Assembly (NCBI GenBank): GCA_040222455.1
Contig: JAVKDD010000027.1
Span: 372,001 to 436,000 of the forward strand
Direction: 5' to 3'
Length of the DNA stretch: 64,000 nt
Origin: RHLJ01 sp040222455
GTDB lineage: Bacteria > Bacteroidota > Rhodothermia > Balneolales > Balneolaceae
The position numbers were made by a program, and so were the translations under genes. This document shows, piece by piece, positions 1 through 9,604 of this stretch (position 1 is its first letter; the number at the start of each line of letters is the position of its first letter). The notes beneath the pieces are model-generated. The model ran no database searches. It saw only the letters and a program-made list of their open reading frames with translations, and had not been told where the DNA came from.

Positions 1-417
1 GCTTAAAACCGGGTCATTCTCATCAGCTACAGCACTGTATGATTTTTTCCTAATCAAAACTCTCTCATTATTTTTAGTAAAACTAATAATCTGTTCTTGC
101 GATTTCGATCCTGCTGAATTAAAACCCGAGAACCCTGGAGGAACACCAGCAACACGGCTTACTAGTAGCATTTCTCGGCCTAGTAACTCGTTCGGGATTT
201 CAAAAAAGATATCATCACCTTGTTGATAAATAGTAAATAATCCTTCGTCTTTTTTTGCTGATGATTTAATGACATCTTTAAAGGGTTTTATACCTTCATT
301 TGTACTGGGTCTGGATTGTCGTTCTGACTGTGAGGAAATTGAAGCTGTGTTTTTTGGACCTGAACAACTCATTAATAAAATGGAAATTACTAGAATAAAA
401 GAAATTCGAAATCGCAT
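1..417 (-). CDS. N-terminal part of a secreted zinc-dependent metalloprotease-like lipoprotein (DUF5117/DUF5118 type), cut by the window edge
   Basis: Reading the minus strand from an ATG at 417 gives 139 uninterrupted codons to the window edge. The first 18 residues form a lipoprotein signal (hydrophobic ILVISILLMSC, Cys18 as the lipidated residue), followed by a Ser/Thr/Gln-rich linker. From about residue 40 the text (KPFKDVIKSSAKKDEGLFTI, then EIPNELLGREMLLVSRVAG) matches my memory of the N-terminal DUF5118 and early DUF5117 parts of the large zinc-dependent metalloproteases of Bacteroidota. The HExxH catalytic part would lie beyond position 1, so the activity is inferred. It is divergent from the alanine dehydrogenase gene, with 192 bases between them. 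Confidence 0.72.
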   Translation of the reverse strand, partial: MRFRISFILVISILLMSCSGPKNTASISSQSERQSRPSTNEGIKPFKDVIKSSAKKDEGLFTIYQQGDDIFFEIPNELLGREMLLVSRVAGVPPGFSGFNSAGSKSQEQIISFTKNNERVLIRKKSYSAVADENDPVLS

Positions 418-609
418 AAATAGAAAGTGAGTTTGTGTATTTTTTTTGAGTAGATAAACACAAGTTAACATGAAGAAAAGTTCTTTAACAATTAATAACA
501 AAGCTGAGAGTGTTTTTTCAGATTGAGAAGAAAAATGTAACTGGGAAATCCCTAAAAATGGCTACCTTACGAGTCTCAATAATAAGACAAGAAACAAATT
601 TATTTAATT

Positions 610-1725
610 ATGATAGTTGGAGTTCCAAAAGAGATTAAAACCCATGAAAATAGAGTCGCGTTACAGCCTGGTGGCGCTCTTCAACTTAAACGGCATGGAC
701 ATGAAGTATTCATTCAAAAAGGAGCTGGATTTGGTAGTGGTTTTACAGATGAAGATTATGTTGAAGCTGGCGCTACCATTCTAGATGATGTTGAGGAACT
801 TTGGCAAAAAGCAGAAATGATAATGAAGGTGAAAGAACCTATTGCGGAAGAATACCCACGTATGAGAGAAGGACAGGTATTGTTTACCTATTTCCATTTT
901 GCAGCAGATGAAGCCTTAACTAAAGCTGTTATTGAATCTAAATGTATTGCCATTGCTTACGAAACTGTTGAAAAAGCAGATGGATCACTTCCATTGTTAA
1001 TTCCTATGAGCGAGGTAGCTGGGAGAATGGCAGCTCAGGAAGGCGCAGTTTACTTAGAAAAACCTAAAGGTGGGCGAGGTATGTTAATGGGTGGGATACC
1101 TGGAGTTCAGCCTGCAAAAGTACTCGTTCTTGGCGGGGGAATTGTTGGCGTTAACGCAGCTAAAATAGCCGCAGGTATGGGTGCCGATACCACAATTATG
1201 GATATCAATATGCCAAGACTTCGATATTTGGATGATGTTATGCCAAAAAATGTACATACTTTTTTCTCTTCAGAAGCTAATATCCGAGCCTTATTGTCTA
1301 GTGTTGATTTAATTATTGGAGCGGTGTTAAAGCCTGGAGCAAAAGCACCGCACCTTGTAACCAGAGAAATGCTAAAAGAAATGCGACCGGGTACTGTTTT
1401 AGTTGATGTAGCTATTGATCAGGGTGGATGTTTTGAAACCTCAAAACCAACAACCCATAAAGATCCTGTTTACGTGATAGATGAAGTAGTACACTATTGC
1501 GTTGCAAATATGCCAGGAGCTGTACCTTATACATCTACTCTTGGCTTAACTAACGTTACACTCCCTTATGCAACAGCATTAGCTAACAAAGGTTGGAAAA
1601 AAGCTCTAAATGAGGATCCTGAATTAAAAATGGGTCTTAATATCGCTAACGGTACTATCGTGTACGAAGACGTTGCAAGTGCTTTTGGAATGGAATGGGA
1701 ACCGGTTGAGACTGTTTTGAATTAA
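610..1725 (+). CDS. ald: alanine dehydrogenase
   Basis: This 371-residue cytosolic protein is the usual length for NAD-dependent alanine dehydrogenase, which interconverts L-alanine and pyruvate plus ammonia. The N-terminus (MIVGVPKEIKTHENRVAL) is the AlaDH/PNT N-terminal signature with the substrate-binding Arg/Lys region. The Rossmann segment lies near residues 165-205 (VLVLGGGIVGVNAAKIAAGM followed by an acidic MDIN), and the C-terminal half has the conserved VDVAIDQGGCFETS block. It is a single gene with its own rho-independent terminator 30 bases after the stop. The ATG at 610 begins exactly at the family's conserved start. Identification is very secure; direction of flux in the cell is not shown. 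Confidence 0.97.
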   Translation: MIVGVPKEIKTHENRVALQPGGALQLKRHGHEVFIQKGAGFGSGFTDEDYVEAGATILDDVEELWQKAEMIMKVKEPIAEEYPRMREGQVLFTYFHFAADEALTKAVIESKCIAIAYETVEKADGSLPLLIPMSEVAGRMAAQEGAVYLEKPKGGRGMLMGGIPGVQPAKVLVLGGGIVGVNAAKIAAGMGADTTIMDINMPRLRYLDDVMPKNVHTFFSSEANIRALLSSVDLIIGAVLKPGAKAPHLVTREMLKEMRPGTVLVDVAIDQGGCFETSKPTTHKDPVYVIDEVVHYCVANMPGAVPYTSTLGLTNVTLPYATALANKGWKKALNEDPELKMGLNIANGTIVYEDVASAFGMEWEPVETVLN

Positions 1726-1754
1726 TTTTTTTATTCATTAATGCATTGCCTTAC

Positions 1755-1788
1755 AAAGAACTATCGATTTCGGTAGTTCTTTTTTTTG
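1755..1788 (+). terminator. rho-independent terminator after ald
   Basis: AAGAACTA at 1756-1763 pairs with TAGTTCTT at 1774-1781. The stem continues inward through a wobble and a CG/CG pair around an ATTT loop and is followed by a run of T. It sits 30 bases after the ald stop and separates ald from the secreted protein gene starting at 1882. Confidence 0.85.
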
Positions 1789-1881
1789 TGCAAATAATTA
1801 TTCTAATTTTTAATTAAGATTTTTATAAGCATTATAAATAAGATTTTTTTGGAAAATAAATAAATACAATTTGGGGTACAG

Positions 1882-4800
1882 ATGATCAAACAGTTACTAT
1901 CATTCTTAGTAGGAATGTTTTTACTACTAGGAATACATACAAACTTAAAAGCTCAAGATTCTCTTGAGGTTACATTCTCAGTTAATCTTTCAGTGCTTTT
2001 ACAATCTGGAGATTATAATCCATCAATAGATACTGCTAAAATAGCTGGAAGTTTTACAGGTTGGCAAGATAGTGCCATCAAGTTAATCGACCAATCTGAT
2101 TCTACCTTTTCAGTAACCGTTCTTATTGAAAATACTTTTATAGGTGATACGCTGCAGTATAAATTCATTTTAGTAGATGGTAATGGTGAAATACATTGGG
2201 AGAAAAATTTCCCCACTAATAGTTCAAACAGAGAGTATGGAGTAAATGGCTCTGAAAATGATACGGATGAAAATGGAATCCCAAATCAAGTATTAAATCA
2301 TGATTGGAATGACTTTCCTTTAGATATTCTTGAAACAGCTGAACCTGAAATGCCAGCTCCCATACCTACTCAGAATTCAGAGTATGTTATTTCGCTTTTC
2401 AGTGATGTATATGATGATGTAGTAGTTGATGATTGGAATACCGTATGGTCAAATGCTGTTTTTACCGACGATAATGTGGATGGAAACGCAGTAAAAAAAT
2501 ATGTCGGCCTGGATTTTGTTGGAATCGAAACCATAGTAAATCAGATCGATATTAGTGAAATGACTCATTTTAGTTTTGATCTTTGGACTCCAAACGCAAC
2601 TACCTTCAGAGCTAAATTGGTTGATTTTGGACCTGATGGTGAGTTTGAAGGTGGAGATGATTCAGAGCATGAAATTGCTTGGGATAATCCAACTCAAAGT
2701 GAATGGATCGAATACAACATACCTTTAGAAGATTTTTCAGGACTTACGGGAAAATCAAATATTGCCCAGCTTATTTTTAGTGGGTTACCAACTAATGGTG
2801 TTACTGCATTTATTGATAATATTTATTTCTACTCAGACGAATTCACTGCTTCCATTCCATCGCCTCCTTATGAAATTGGCGATTCTGTAAATGTAAATGG
2901 AGACTTTGCAACTTTAGAATTAGGATCTATTAGTGATTATTCTGAAGGTTGGTTTTTTGAAGTATTTAATGGTTTAGGAACGTATGAAATAAGTTCTGAA
3001 TCTCAGGATGGAGACGGAAAAGCTGCTCAAGTAAATGTAACTTATGATGATACACCTGATATTTGGAGAATTCAGATTGTTAATGAACCGATTTTAATTG
3101 CGGAGAAAGATTTAGTTAGAGCCACCTTCTGGATGAAATCTTCAATTGAGGATGGAAAAGTGGAGGCTTTCTTAGGACTGCCAGAATCGGGAGGGTTTGT
3201 CGATAAAAGTGCAACTCAGTTTGATTTATCAAATGAATGGGAGGAATATGAATTCGAATATTATACAGATGCTCAAGATGCAGAACTTAGCATGAGGTTA
3301 GGGTTTAAATTCAATTTCCCGGAAAATGATGGAGCTACAATCTTAGTGGACAATGTTCATCTCGTAAAACAAGAGGCAACTTTGACAGATCTTAACTTTT
3401 CTGTTAATACTGCCGTTCAACAGGATCTTGGAAATTTTGATCCAAGTGAACATTCTGTTGGTATTGTTGGATCTTTTAATGGGTGGAATGCGGGCTCACC
3501 AATAATACTGGAAACGTCTGATGAAATAGTCTATTCCGGCTCCATTGAATTAGTAAATGTTTCGATTGGAGATACATTAGGCTATAAATTTATCTTAAAA
3601 GATGACATTAGTGGATTATTTGAATGGGAATCACCAGATAGAAGCACTGGTACAACGAGAGGGGAATACAATGATAGAGTTTTTGAAATAGCAGACTTAT
3701 CAAGTGTCACTCTGCCAGAAGTGTATTTCTCAGATATTGAGCCAACAGATCAAACGCCTTCAAATTATGGAATTACTACAATTAGTGATACAAGAGGGTT
3801 AGATTTAGGCACTCACGTTGCAATTCAGGGTATTGTAACGAGAGTTACTTATAACTTTGTTTATATTCAGGATGAGACTGCTGCAACAACTTTATTTAGC
3901 AGACCATTTTTCTCAGCTCTAAACTCAATAGCTTTTAATGAAGATGTACAGTCTGGTGATGTACAAGAAGGAGACATAGTACAAATCGCAGGTATAGTTG
4001 GTGATTTTAATGGTCTTCATCAACTCACAAATATTCATGGTTGGGAAGTATTATCAAGTGATAATCCTCTTCCTGTTGCTCAGGTAATTACCCTTCAAGA
4101 GATGAATGATAATGGTGAGGAATATGAAAGTGAGCTTGTTAGAATAAATTCCCTCAAATTAAATGAAGAAGCGGATACATTGAAAGGTGGTTTTTTATAT
4201 GAACTCACTAATATTGATGAAAATGAATTTGGTTGGATATCTATACAAGGTTCAAATAATTCTGAATGGGCTGGAGAAGTCCCCCCACAGGGGCTCTTTA
4301 GTTTTGAAGGGGTTCTGAAGGAATTCTTTGTTCCTACCACAGGAACTAACATTTATGCAATAACTGCGCATTACATCAATGATATCGAACCAAATTTTGA
4401 TGCTGAATTAGAACTTCCTTCATTTGCTGGATTATTAAATAAATCATTTACGGTTCCATTAAACCTAACTGAAATTGGTGATGAACCAATTGAAGGTTTT
4501 GAATTCACTGTTAATTTTGATCCATCTCTTGTAAATATATCGTTAGGTAGTGATCTAACCGATTATTTAGCTGAAGATTTCTTAATTAATTCGAATGAAG
4601 TAGAACCAGGGAAATTGGTAGTTTCAGGCGCAGATGCTATTGGTATTATTGAAACCGGATCCTTATTAAGTTTTGATGTGGATCTAATTGGTGGAGGTAT
4701 CTCACCAATAGTAATTGACGATATCTTGTTCAATGAAAAACCACTTACTCCGGTTCTAGCTGAGTTTAATGTTGTTTTACGTAGATGTGGTGATGTGACT

Positions 4801-5628
4801 GGAGACGAGACAGTTGGAGCTTTAGATGCAACTGTAGTACTTCGTCATACTGTATTTCTTTCACCAGAGTATCCTTTAACAGGATTAGATTCTACGGCTG
4901 CGGATGTAACCGGAAATGGAGATATCAGTGCATTTGATGCTTCTAGAATACTCCAATTGGAAGTTGGTTTAATTGATGGTTTAGATTGTATTTCTCTACC
5001 TATCAAAAAGAATCCAGAAGTTGTTGCTGCTAACTGGTTCTTAAAAGATGGTGAAGGGGATTCAAAGATTGCTAAACTTAATTTTGAGAAAACAACATTT
5101 GATATCTACTCCCTAGAATTAGAGTTCGATATATCAAATGGCGTTTCTTTTAAAGGAATAAAAAATCTGCCTAAAAACTGGAGTAGTATTCAGAATACGG
5201 TAGATAATAGGTCCTTAATTTCACTTTATGGGGTAACTCCGATCACTGAAAAGACTCTGGATTTCGATTTCAGCTCAACCCAACCGGGAACAATTGAAGC
5301 AGAACTTACCATTAACGAAAGCAAGTTCTCTGATTTGGAAAAACTTACAATTAGTGAAATACCTAGTGAATTTGATTTAAAACAGAATTATCCTAATCCA
5401 TTTAATCCAAGTACACAAATTCAGTATTCACTGGCCGAGAATGGAATTGTAAATTTATCGATTTATAATATGCTTGGGCAGAAGGTAGCTGAATTAGTAA
5501 ACGCAAATCAAGAAGCTGGAGAGTACCAGATATCTTGGAATGCAGGGTCGCTTTCTAGCGGGGTTTATATTTATAGGCTGTCTACAAAAGGCAATACTTT
5601 CACAAAACGAATGATGTTGATTAAATAA
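1882..5628 (+). CDS. large secreted multidomain protein with cohesin-like and dockerin-like modules and a type IX secretion sorting domain
   Basis: The 1248-residue product has a signal peptide (residues 1-24, ending LKAQ) and no recognisable catalytic domain. In order I see: a CBM20/AMPK-like beta-sandwich (about 25-115, with AGSFTGWQ and LQYKFIL); two carbohydrate-binding-module-like jelly rolls (about 175-335 and 335-495, each ending in a DN-x-Y/H-L/F strand); a second CBM20-like copy (about 502-600, GSFNGWN); an OB-fold, DUF5689-like region (about 640-800); a cohesin-like sandwich (about 840-960); a dockerin-like pair of Ca-binding repeats (DVTGDETVGALDA and DVTGNGDISAFDA, about 969-1040); a further sandwich (1045-1155); and a C-terminal sorting domain from about 1165 starting FDLKQNYPNPFNPST and ending KRMMLIK. 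It is probably exported by the type IX system and anchored or released at the surface. Only 2 bases separate it from the next gene. Binding to glycans is inference. Confidence 0.82.
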   Translation: MIKQLLSFLVGMFLLLGIHTNLKAQDSLEVTFSVNLSVLLQSGDYNPSIDTAKIAGSFTGWQDSAIKLIDQSDSTFSVTVLIENTFIGDTLQYKFILVDGNGEIHWEKNFPTNSSNREYGVNGSENDTDENGIPNQVLNHDWNDFPLDILETAEPEMPAPIPTQNSEYVISLFSDVYDDVVVDDWNTVWSNAVFTDDNVDGNAVKKYVGLDFVGIETIVNQIDISEMTHFSFDLWTPNATTFRAKLVDFGPDGEFEGGDDSEHEIAWDNPTQSEWIEYNIPLEDFSGLTGKSNIAQLIFSGLPTNGVTAFIDNIYFYSDEFTASIPSPPYEIGDSVNVNGDFATLELGSISDYSEGWFFEVFNGLGTYEISSESQDGDGKAAQVNVTYDDTPDIWRIQIVNEPILIAEKDLVRATFWMKSSIEDGKVEAFLGLPESGGFVDKSATQFDLSNEWEEYEFEYYTDAQDAELSMRLGFKFNFPENDGATILVDNVHLVKQEATLTDLNFSVNTAVQQDLGNFDPSEHSVGIVGSFNGWNAGSPIILETSDEIVYSGSIELVNVSIGDTLGYKFILKDDISGLFEWESPDRSTGTTRGEYNDRVFEIADLSSVTLPEVYFSDIEPTDQTPSNYGITTISDTRGLDLGTHVAIQGIVTRVTYNFVYIQDETAATTLFSRPFFSALNSIAFNEDVQSGDVQEGDIVQIAGIVGDFNGLHQLTNIHGWEVLSSDNPLPVAQVITLQEMNDNGEEYESELVRINSLKLNEEADTLKGGFLYELTNIDENEFGWISIQGSNNSEWAGEVPPQGLFSFEGVLKEFFVPTTGTNIYAITAHYINDIEPNFDAELELPSFAGLLNKSFTVPLNLTEIGDEPIEGFEFTVNFDPSLVNISLGSDLTDYLAEDFLINSNEVEPGKLVVSGADAIGIIETGSLLSFDVDLIGGGISPIVIDDILFNEKPLTPVLAEFNVVLRRCGDVTGDETVGALDATVVLRHTVFLSPEYPLTGLDSTAADVTGNGDISAFDASRILQLEVGLIDGLDCISLPIKKNPEVVAANWFLKDGEGDSKIAKLNFEKTTFDIYSLELEFDISNGVSFKGIKNLPKNWSSIQNTVDNRSLISLYGVTPITEKTLDFDFSSTQPGTIEAELTINESKFSDLEKLTISEIPSEFDLKQNYPNPFNPSTQIQYSLAENGIVNLSIYNMLGQKVAELVNANQEAGEYQISWNAGSLSSGVYIYRLSTKGNTFTKRMMLIK

Positions 5629-5630
5629 GT

Positions 5631-6662
5631 ATGAAAGTTGCTCTAAGCTTAATTCTATTATTAACCTGTCCGCTTTTAGTAAGTGGACAGGCTTTAGTTA
5701 CTATCCCAGATGGTGCTGTACCCATTGATACGACATTAAATTTACCGGTAAATTTAGTAATAGAAGAAGGGAATTCAGTATCAGCAATTCATACACGATT
5801 TAAATTCGATTCTGAATCATTTGAATTCGTAGGTATCGAAAGAAATGGGTCTATTTCGGATAGTATTTTAGCTGTTGTAAACAATACAGACTCAACTATA
5901 ATTATTTCTTTTGCATCTACACATCCGATATCAAATTCTGGTTTACTAACTTCATTGAGTTTTACTCCTAAAAGAATTGGTTTTACAGAAGTAGTGTTGA
6001 CAGAGTTTAGAATTGATGAGAATGAACCTGAATTTCCAGATAGTAAATCTTCAATTTTAATAACTGATGAATTTGGGAATTCACCTCCATTTTTTTTGGA
6101 TATTCCTGATACCCTTACTTTTTTTACAGGTCAAGTTTTAGAAATAAATTTAGATGATACATTTGGGGATGCTCAAGATGAATTTGAAGATCTTCTATTG
6201 GAATTAACTGCTGAAGATGTAGAGCTTACCTTTTCAATAGATCCTATTGAACGAATTCTTACACTTACAGCGCCTAATGAAGAAGGCGTGGGTACATTAA
6301 ATTTAAAGGTAACTGATAGTGGAGGATCAAGCATTGATATTACTATCGTGATTGTGGTATCACTTTTAGTTTCTAATGAACATTCAGGATTTGGTAGAGA
6401 TGAGTTTACCTTGCTTCAGAATTACCCTAATCCGTTTAATCCTTCTACCGTAATTTCATTTTCTATACCAAGTTCTTCTATAGTGAAATTATCCGTCTAT
6501 AACATGCTTGGACAAGAAGTAGCCTCATTGTTGAATACTCAACTGGGTGCTGGTAGTCATCGTATTTCTTTTGATGCGACCTCGCTTTCCTCAGGAATCT
6601 ATTTATATAGAATTCAAGCAGGTGAATTTGTTCAAACTAAACGAATGATGCTGATTAAGTAA
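5631..6662 (+). CDS. secreted cohesin-like protein with type IX secretion sorting domain
   Basis: The 343-residue protein begins with a signal peptide (residues 1-19, LLLTCPLLVSG). Residues 20-145 resemble a cohesin-type beta-sandwich (PVNLVIEEGNSVSAIHTRFK, then GLLTSLSFTPKR). Residues 150-240 look like a cadherin/Ig-like domain (DIPDTLTFFTGQ, LNLKVTDSGG). The last 85 residues are a type IX sorting domain starting FTLLQNYPNPFNPST and ending KRMMLIK, very close to the tail of the upstream protein. The start lies 2 bases after the upstream stop, so the two are surely co-transcribed and probably work together, for example by a cohesin-dockerin contact. No enzyme motif is visible. Convergent with the permease gene, whose stop is 2 bases away. 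Confidence 0.8.
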   Translation: MKVALSLILLLTCPLLVSGQALVTIPDGAVPIDTTLNLPVNLVIEEGNSVSAIHTRFKFDSESFEFVGIERNGSISDSILAVVNNTDSTIIISFASTHPISNSGLLTSLSFTPKRIGFTEVVLTEFRIDENEPEFPDSKSSILITDEFGNSPPFFLDIPDTLTFFTGQVLEINLDDTFGDAQDEFEDLLLELTAEDVELTFSIDPIERILTLTAPNEEGVGTLNLKVTDSGGSSIDITIVIVVSLLVSNEHSGFGRDEFTLLQNYPNPFNPSTVISFSIPSSSIVKLSVYNMLGQEVASLLNTQLGAGSHRISFDATSLSSGIYLYRIQAGEFVQTKRMMLIK

Positions 6663-6664
6663 TT

Positions 6665-7891
6665 TTATCTTCCGTAAGAAATAACTTTCAATGGATCAGT
6701 TTTAGCAGCAATACGAGCTGGTAACCACGATGCTAAGGCACATAGTACAATTGTAACTACCGAAGTAATCACGAAATCGAGAAGATGTGGTTCTACCGGA
6801 GCATAACTCATATAATAATTTTCTTCTGAAAGCGGAATAATTTGATATTGAATTTGTAACCACGCAAATAGCAGTGAAAGTCCAATTCCAATCACAAGTC
6901 CAATAGTTGCTACCATAAGTCCTTCCAATAAGAATATTTTTCGAATAGTCGAAGATTTACTCCCAATAGTTTTTAGGATTCCAATATCACGAGTACGTTC
7001 TAGAACCATCATTAAAATTGTGCCAATCAAGTTGAATGCAGCCACAATAATCATCACGCTAATCACTAGTGGAATCATTTGTTCTTGCAATTCAACCCAT
7101 GCAAAAATATTTCCATAACGATCCTGAATAGGTTGCTTGTAATAAGGAAACGGAAGAGCGTCATCTAGAATGGCATCAAATTCAAGAATACGTTGAGAAT
7201 CTTTCAGTTTTATTTCAATTCCATGACCTTGAGTTTGTTGTAAACCAAATAATTCTTGGGTGTATTGCCTGTCAACTACTGCATAAATGCCATCAAAAAA
7301 GTCAATTCCAGTTCGAAAAATACCGGTAAGTTCAAATTGCTGAATTTCAGGGGAATTAGCTAAGCTAGGAGTTCCAGAAATGGTATAAACGGTTATTACG
7401 CTACCAATTGAGGCTTGTATAGTTTGTGCAAGTTTAGAGCCAATTACAATACCCGGATACTGATTTGTTTTTTTTGTGAGATCGTAGCCTCCCTGAAACA
7501 TATAACTCTTTAGATTAGAAATATCAGCATTGATGTCTACTCCTTTAAGTTCAGTTCCAGTTACACCGTCTTTGGTTTGAATCATCACCTGACCTTGATT
7601 GATGATTTGTTTGCTTTCGATCTCCTCAAATCGGTCAAGGAATGTTAAAACTGTATCTGCTCTGAAAAGTGGGGTATCAGAATAAGTAGTAATTAAAACA
7701 TGAGGTGCAAAACCAAGAACTTTATCATTTATAGTTGACTTAAACCCATGAACAATAGATAAAGCAATCAACAATCCTGCTGAACCAATAGCGACTCCAG
7801 CAATACTCATTGCTTTAATAAACGATAAAAAACGAGCACCTTTTCTGGTGCCTTTAAAGTATCGGAGAGCTAAGTAGGATTCAAATTTCAT
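6665..7891 (-). CDS. ABC transporter permease of the LolC/LolE (FtsX/MacB) family
   Basis: The 408-residue inner-membrane protein starts with the LolC/E hallmark: a first membrane segment at about residues 22-50 (FIKAMSIAGVAIGSAGLLIA followed by LSIVHGFKSTINDKV). A large periplasmic MacB-like domain follows (about 55-265), then three membrane helices of the FtsX-like permease domain (about 275-300, 320-350, 370-395) with the coupling segment RTRDIGILKTIGSK. The family releases lipoproteins from the inner membrane with the LolD ATPase; LolD is not in this window. It lies downstream of lysS on the same strand with an 84-base gap holding an inverted repeat. Whether it is truly LolC/E or another MacB-like exporter cannot be settled here. 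Confidence 0.85.
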   Translation of the reverse strand: MKFESYLALRYFKGTRKGARFLSFIKAMSIAGVAIGSAGLLIALSIVHGFKSTINDKVLGFAPHVLITTYSDTPLFRADTVLTFLDRFEEIESKQIINQGQVMIQTKDGVTGTELKGVDINADISNLKSYMFQGGYDLTKKTNQYPGIVIGSKLAQTIQASIGSVITVYTISGTPSLANSPEIQQFELTGIFRTGIDFFDGIYAVVDRQYTQELFGLQQTQGHGIEIKLKDSQRILEFDAILDDALPFPYYKQPIQDRYGNIFAWVELQEQMIPLVISVMIIVAAFNLIGTILMMVLERTRDIGILKTIGSKSSTIRKIFLLEGLMVATIGLVIGIGLSLLFAWLQIQYQIIPLSEENYYMSYAPVEPHLLDFVITSVVTIVLCALASWLPARIAAKTDPLKVISYGR

Positions 7892-7897
7892 AAATCA

Positions 7898-7975
7898 ATA
7901 TTCAACATTCAACAACCAACACTCAGGTAACAAAGATTGAATTAATTTTACTTGAGTGTTGAATATTTGATATTG
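7898..7975. repeat. imperfect inverted repeat between lysS and the LolC/E-like gene
   Basis: CACTCAGGT near 7930 faces ACTTGAGTG near 7950, and the flanking ATATTCAACA-type words are mirrored as TGTTGAATATT. The element also contains tandem ATTCAACA words. It fills the gap between two co-directional genes. It could act as a weak transcription attenuator or be a non-coding intergenic repeat; it has no clear T-tract on the minus strand. Confidence 0.5.
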
Positions 7976-9505
7976 CTATTCCGGTTTCATTTGGGGGAAG
8001 AAAAGCACATCCCGAATCGATTCAGAATTAGTCATTATCATACTTAAACGATCAATTCCGATTCCAATTCCTGCCGTTGGAGGCATTCCATATTCAAGAG
8101 CTCTTATGAAGTCTTCGTCAATGGTCATCGCTTCATCATCACCACCAGCACGTAATTTTGCCTGTTCTTCTAAACGCTCTCTTTGATCAATTGGATCGTT
8201 AAGCTCGGTATAAGCATTGGCTATTTCTTTCCCATTACAAATACATTCAAAACGTTCTACCAATCCTTCTTTCGAACGGTGCTTTTTTGTTAACGGACTC
8301 ATTTCAACTGGATAATCGGTGATGAAAGTTGGTTGAATTAACTTTGATTCAACAAATTCGCCAAATATTTCATCTATGATTTTTCCGCTTCCAAAAGTTT
8401 CGTCCACATGAATATGGAGTTCTTTAGCAACGGCTTTTAGCTCATCTAAATTCTTGCCATACAAATCGTGACCGGTTTCTTTTTCAATTGCTTCAAACAT
8501 TGGAACACGTGGCCATGGAGCTTTGAAGTTAATTTCATGTTTTCCAACTTTTACCGTTGTTGATCCATGAAGATCCATTGCGACCTTTTCAATCATTTTT
8601 TCAGTGAATTCCATCATCCAATGGTAGTCTTTATAAGCCACATATAGTTCGACTTGTGTAAACTCTGGATTATGGAATCTGGATAATCCTTCGTTTCTAA
8701 AGTCTTTTGAAAACTCATAAACGCCATCAAATCCACCAACAATTAACCTCTTGAGGTACAACTCATTAGCAACTCTTAGGTACAAATCCATATCAAGTGT
8801 ATTATGGTGAGTCATAAACGGTCTTGCCGTAGCTCCGCCATAAATGGGTTGTAAGATTGGAGTCTCGACTTCTAAATATCCTCGATCGTTCATAAAGTTC
8901 CTCATGGTCTGTACCAATTTGGTTCTTTTTATGAACGTTTCTTTCACTTTAGGATTTACAATTAAATCAACATATCGCTGTCGGTAACGAAGTTCTTTGT
9001 CAGCAAAAGCATCAAAAACTACTTTTTCGCCTTGTTCATTTTCAATTTCTTTTGGAATGGGGATAGGGCGAATTGTTTTGGTTAAAAACTGAAATTCTTC
9101 TGCATGAACAGTCGTCTCACCTGTTCTAGTTTTAAATACGAAGCCTTTTATACCTACAATGTCGCCAATATCTACCAACTTTTTAAAAACGGTATTGTAC
9201 TCTTCTACGCCTACATCGTCACGACGAATATAAACCTGTATGGTTCCTTCAGAGTCTTGTAAATTAAAGAACGCAGCTTTTCCCATAATTCTGCGGGTCA
9301 TAACGCGCCCAGCAATTGCTACCGTTTCTGTTTTCGGATTAGATTCTTCATCCCTAACTAACTCGGGCTGATTTTTTATCGATTTACTTGTTGATGTAAC
9401 ATCAAAAGAATAAGGATACGGATTAACCCCAAGTTCATTAAGTTGTGTAAGTTTCTCTCGTCTGATTTCTTCCTGCTCGGAAAGTGAAATATCGTGGTTC
9501 GACAT
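7976..9505 (-). CDS. lysS: lysyl-tRNA synthetase, class II
   Basis: The 509-residue enzyme charges tRNA-Lys with lysine. It carries an N-terminal OB-fold anticodon-binding domain (about residues 60-165, including AGRVMTRRIMGKAAFFNLQD) and a class II catalytic core. Motif 2 is FRNEGLSRFHNPEFT at about 268, and motif 3 is GIGIGIDRLSMI near the C-terminus. Length and motif order are normal for bacterial LysS. The ATG at 9505 gives MSNHDISLSEQEEIRREKL, a typical N-terminus. It is divergent from the phosphopantetheinyl transferase gene, with about 100 bases between them, and probably heads a two-gene transcript with the permease. Confidence 0.97.
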   Translation of the reverse strand: MSNHDISLSEQEEIRREKLTQLNELGVNPYPYSFDVTSTSKSIKNQPELVRDEESNPKTETVAIAGRVMTRRIMGKAAFFNLQDSEGTIQVYIRRDDVGVEEYNTVFKKLVDIGDIVGIKGFVFKTRTGETTVHAEEFQFLTKTIRPIPIPKEIENEQGEKVVFDAFADKELRYRQRYVDLIVNPKVKETFIKRTKLVQTMRNFMNDRGYLEVETPILQPIYGGATARPFMTHHNTLDMDLYLRVANELYLKRLIVGGFDGVYEFSKDFRNEGLSRFHNPEFTQVELYVAYKDYHWMMEFTEKMIEKVAMDLHGSTTVKVGKHEINFKAPWPRVPMFEAIEKETGHDLYGKNLDELKAVAKELHIHVDETFGSGKIIDEIFGEFVESKLIQPTFITDYPVEMSPLTKKHRSKEGLVERFECICNGKEIANAYTELNDPIDQRERLEEQAKLRAGGDDEAMTIDEDFIRALEYGMPPTAGIGIGIDRLSMIMTNSESIRDVLFFPQMKPE

Positions 9506-9604
9506 ATTTAAATTTAATTTCTAGTTTTGGCGAATCGAAAGATGCAAAAATACCGAATTGTGCAGAAAATTGTGGCATTAACATAAACTCTTTAATCTAG
9601 GCAT

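Noticed and set aside
4095..4352. Antisense open frame within the secreted cohesin-like protein gene
   Set aside because: No family match and fully within a gene with clear domains, as for the other antisense frames.
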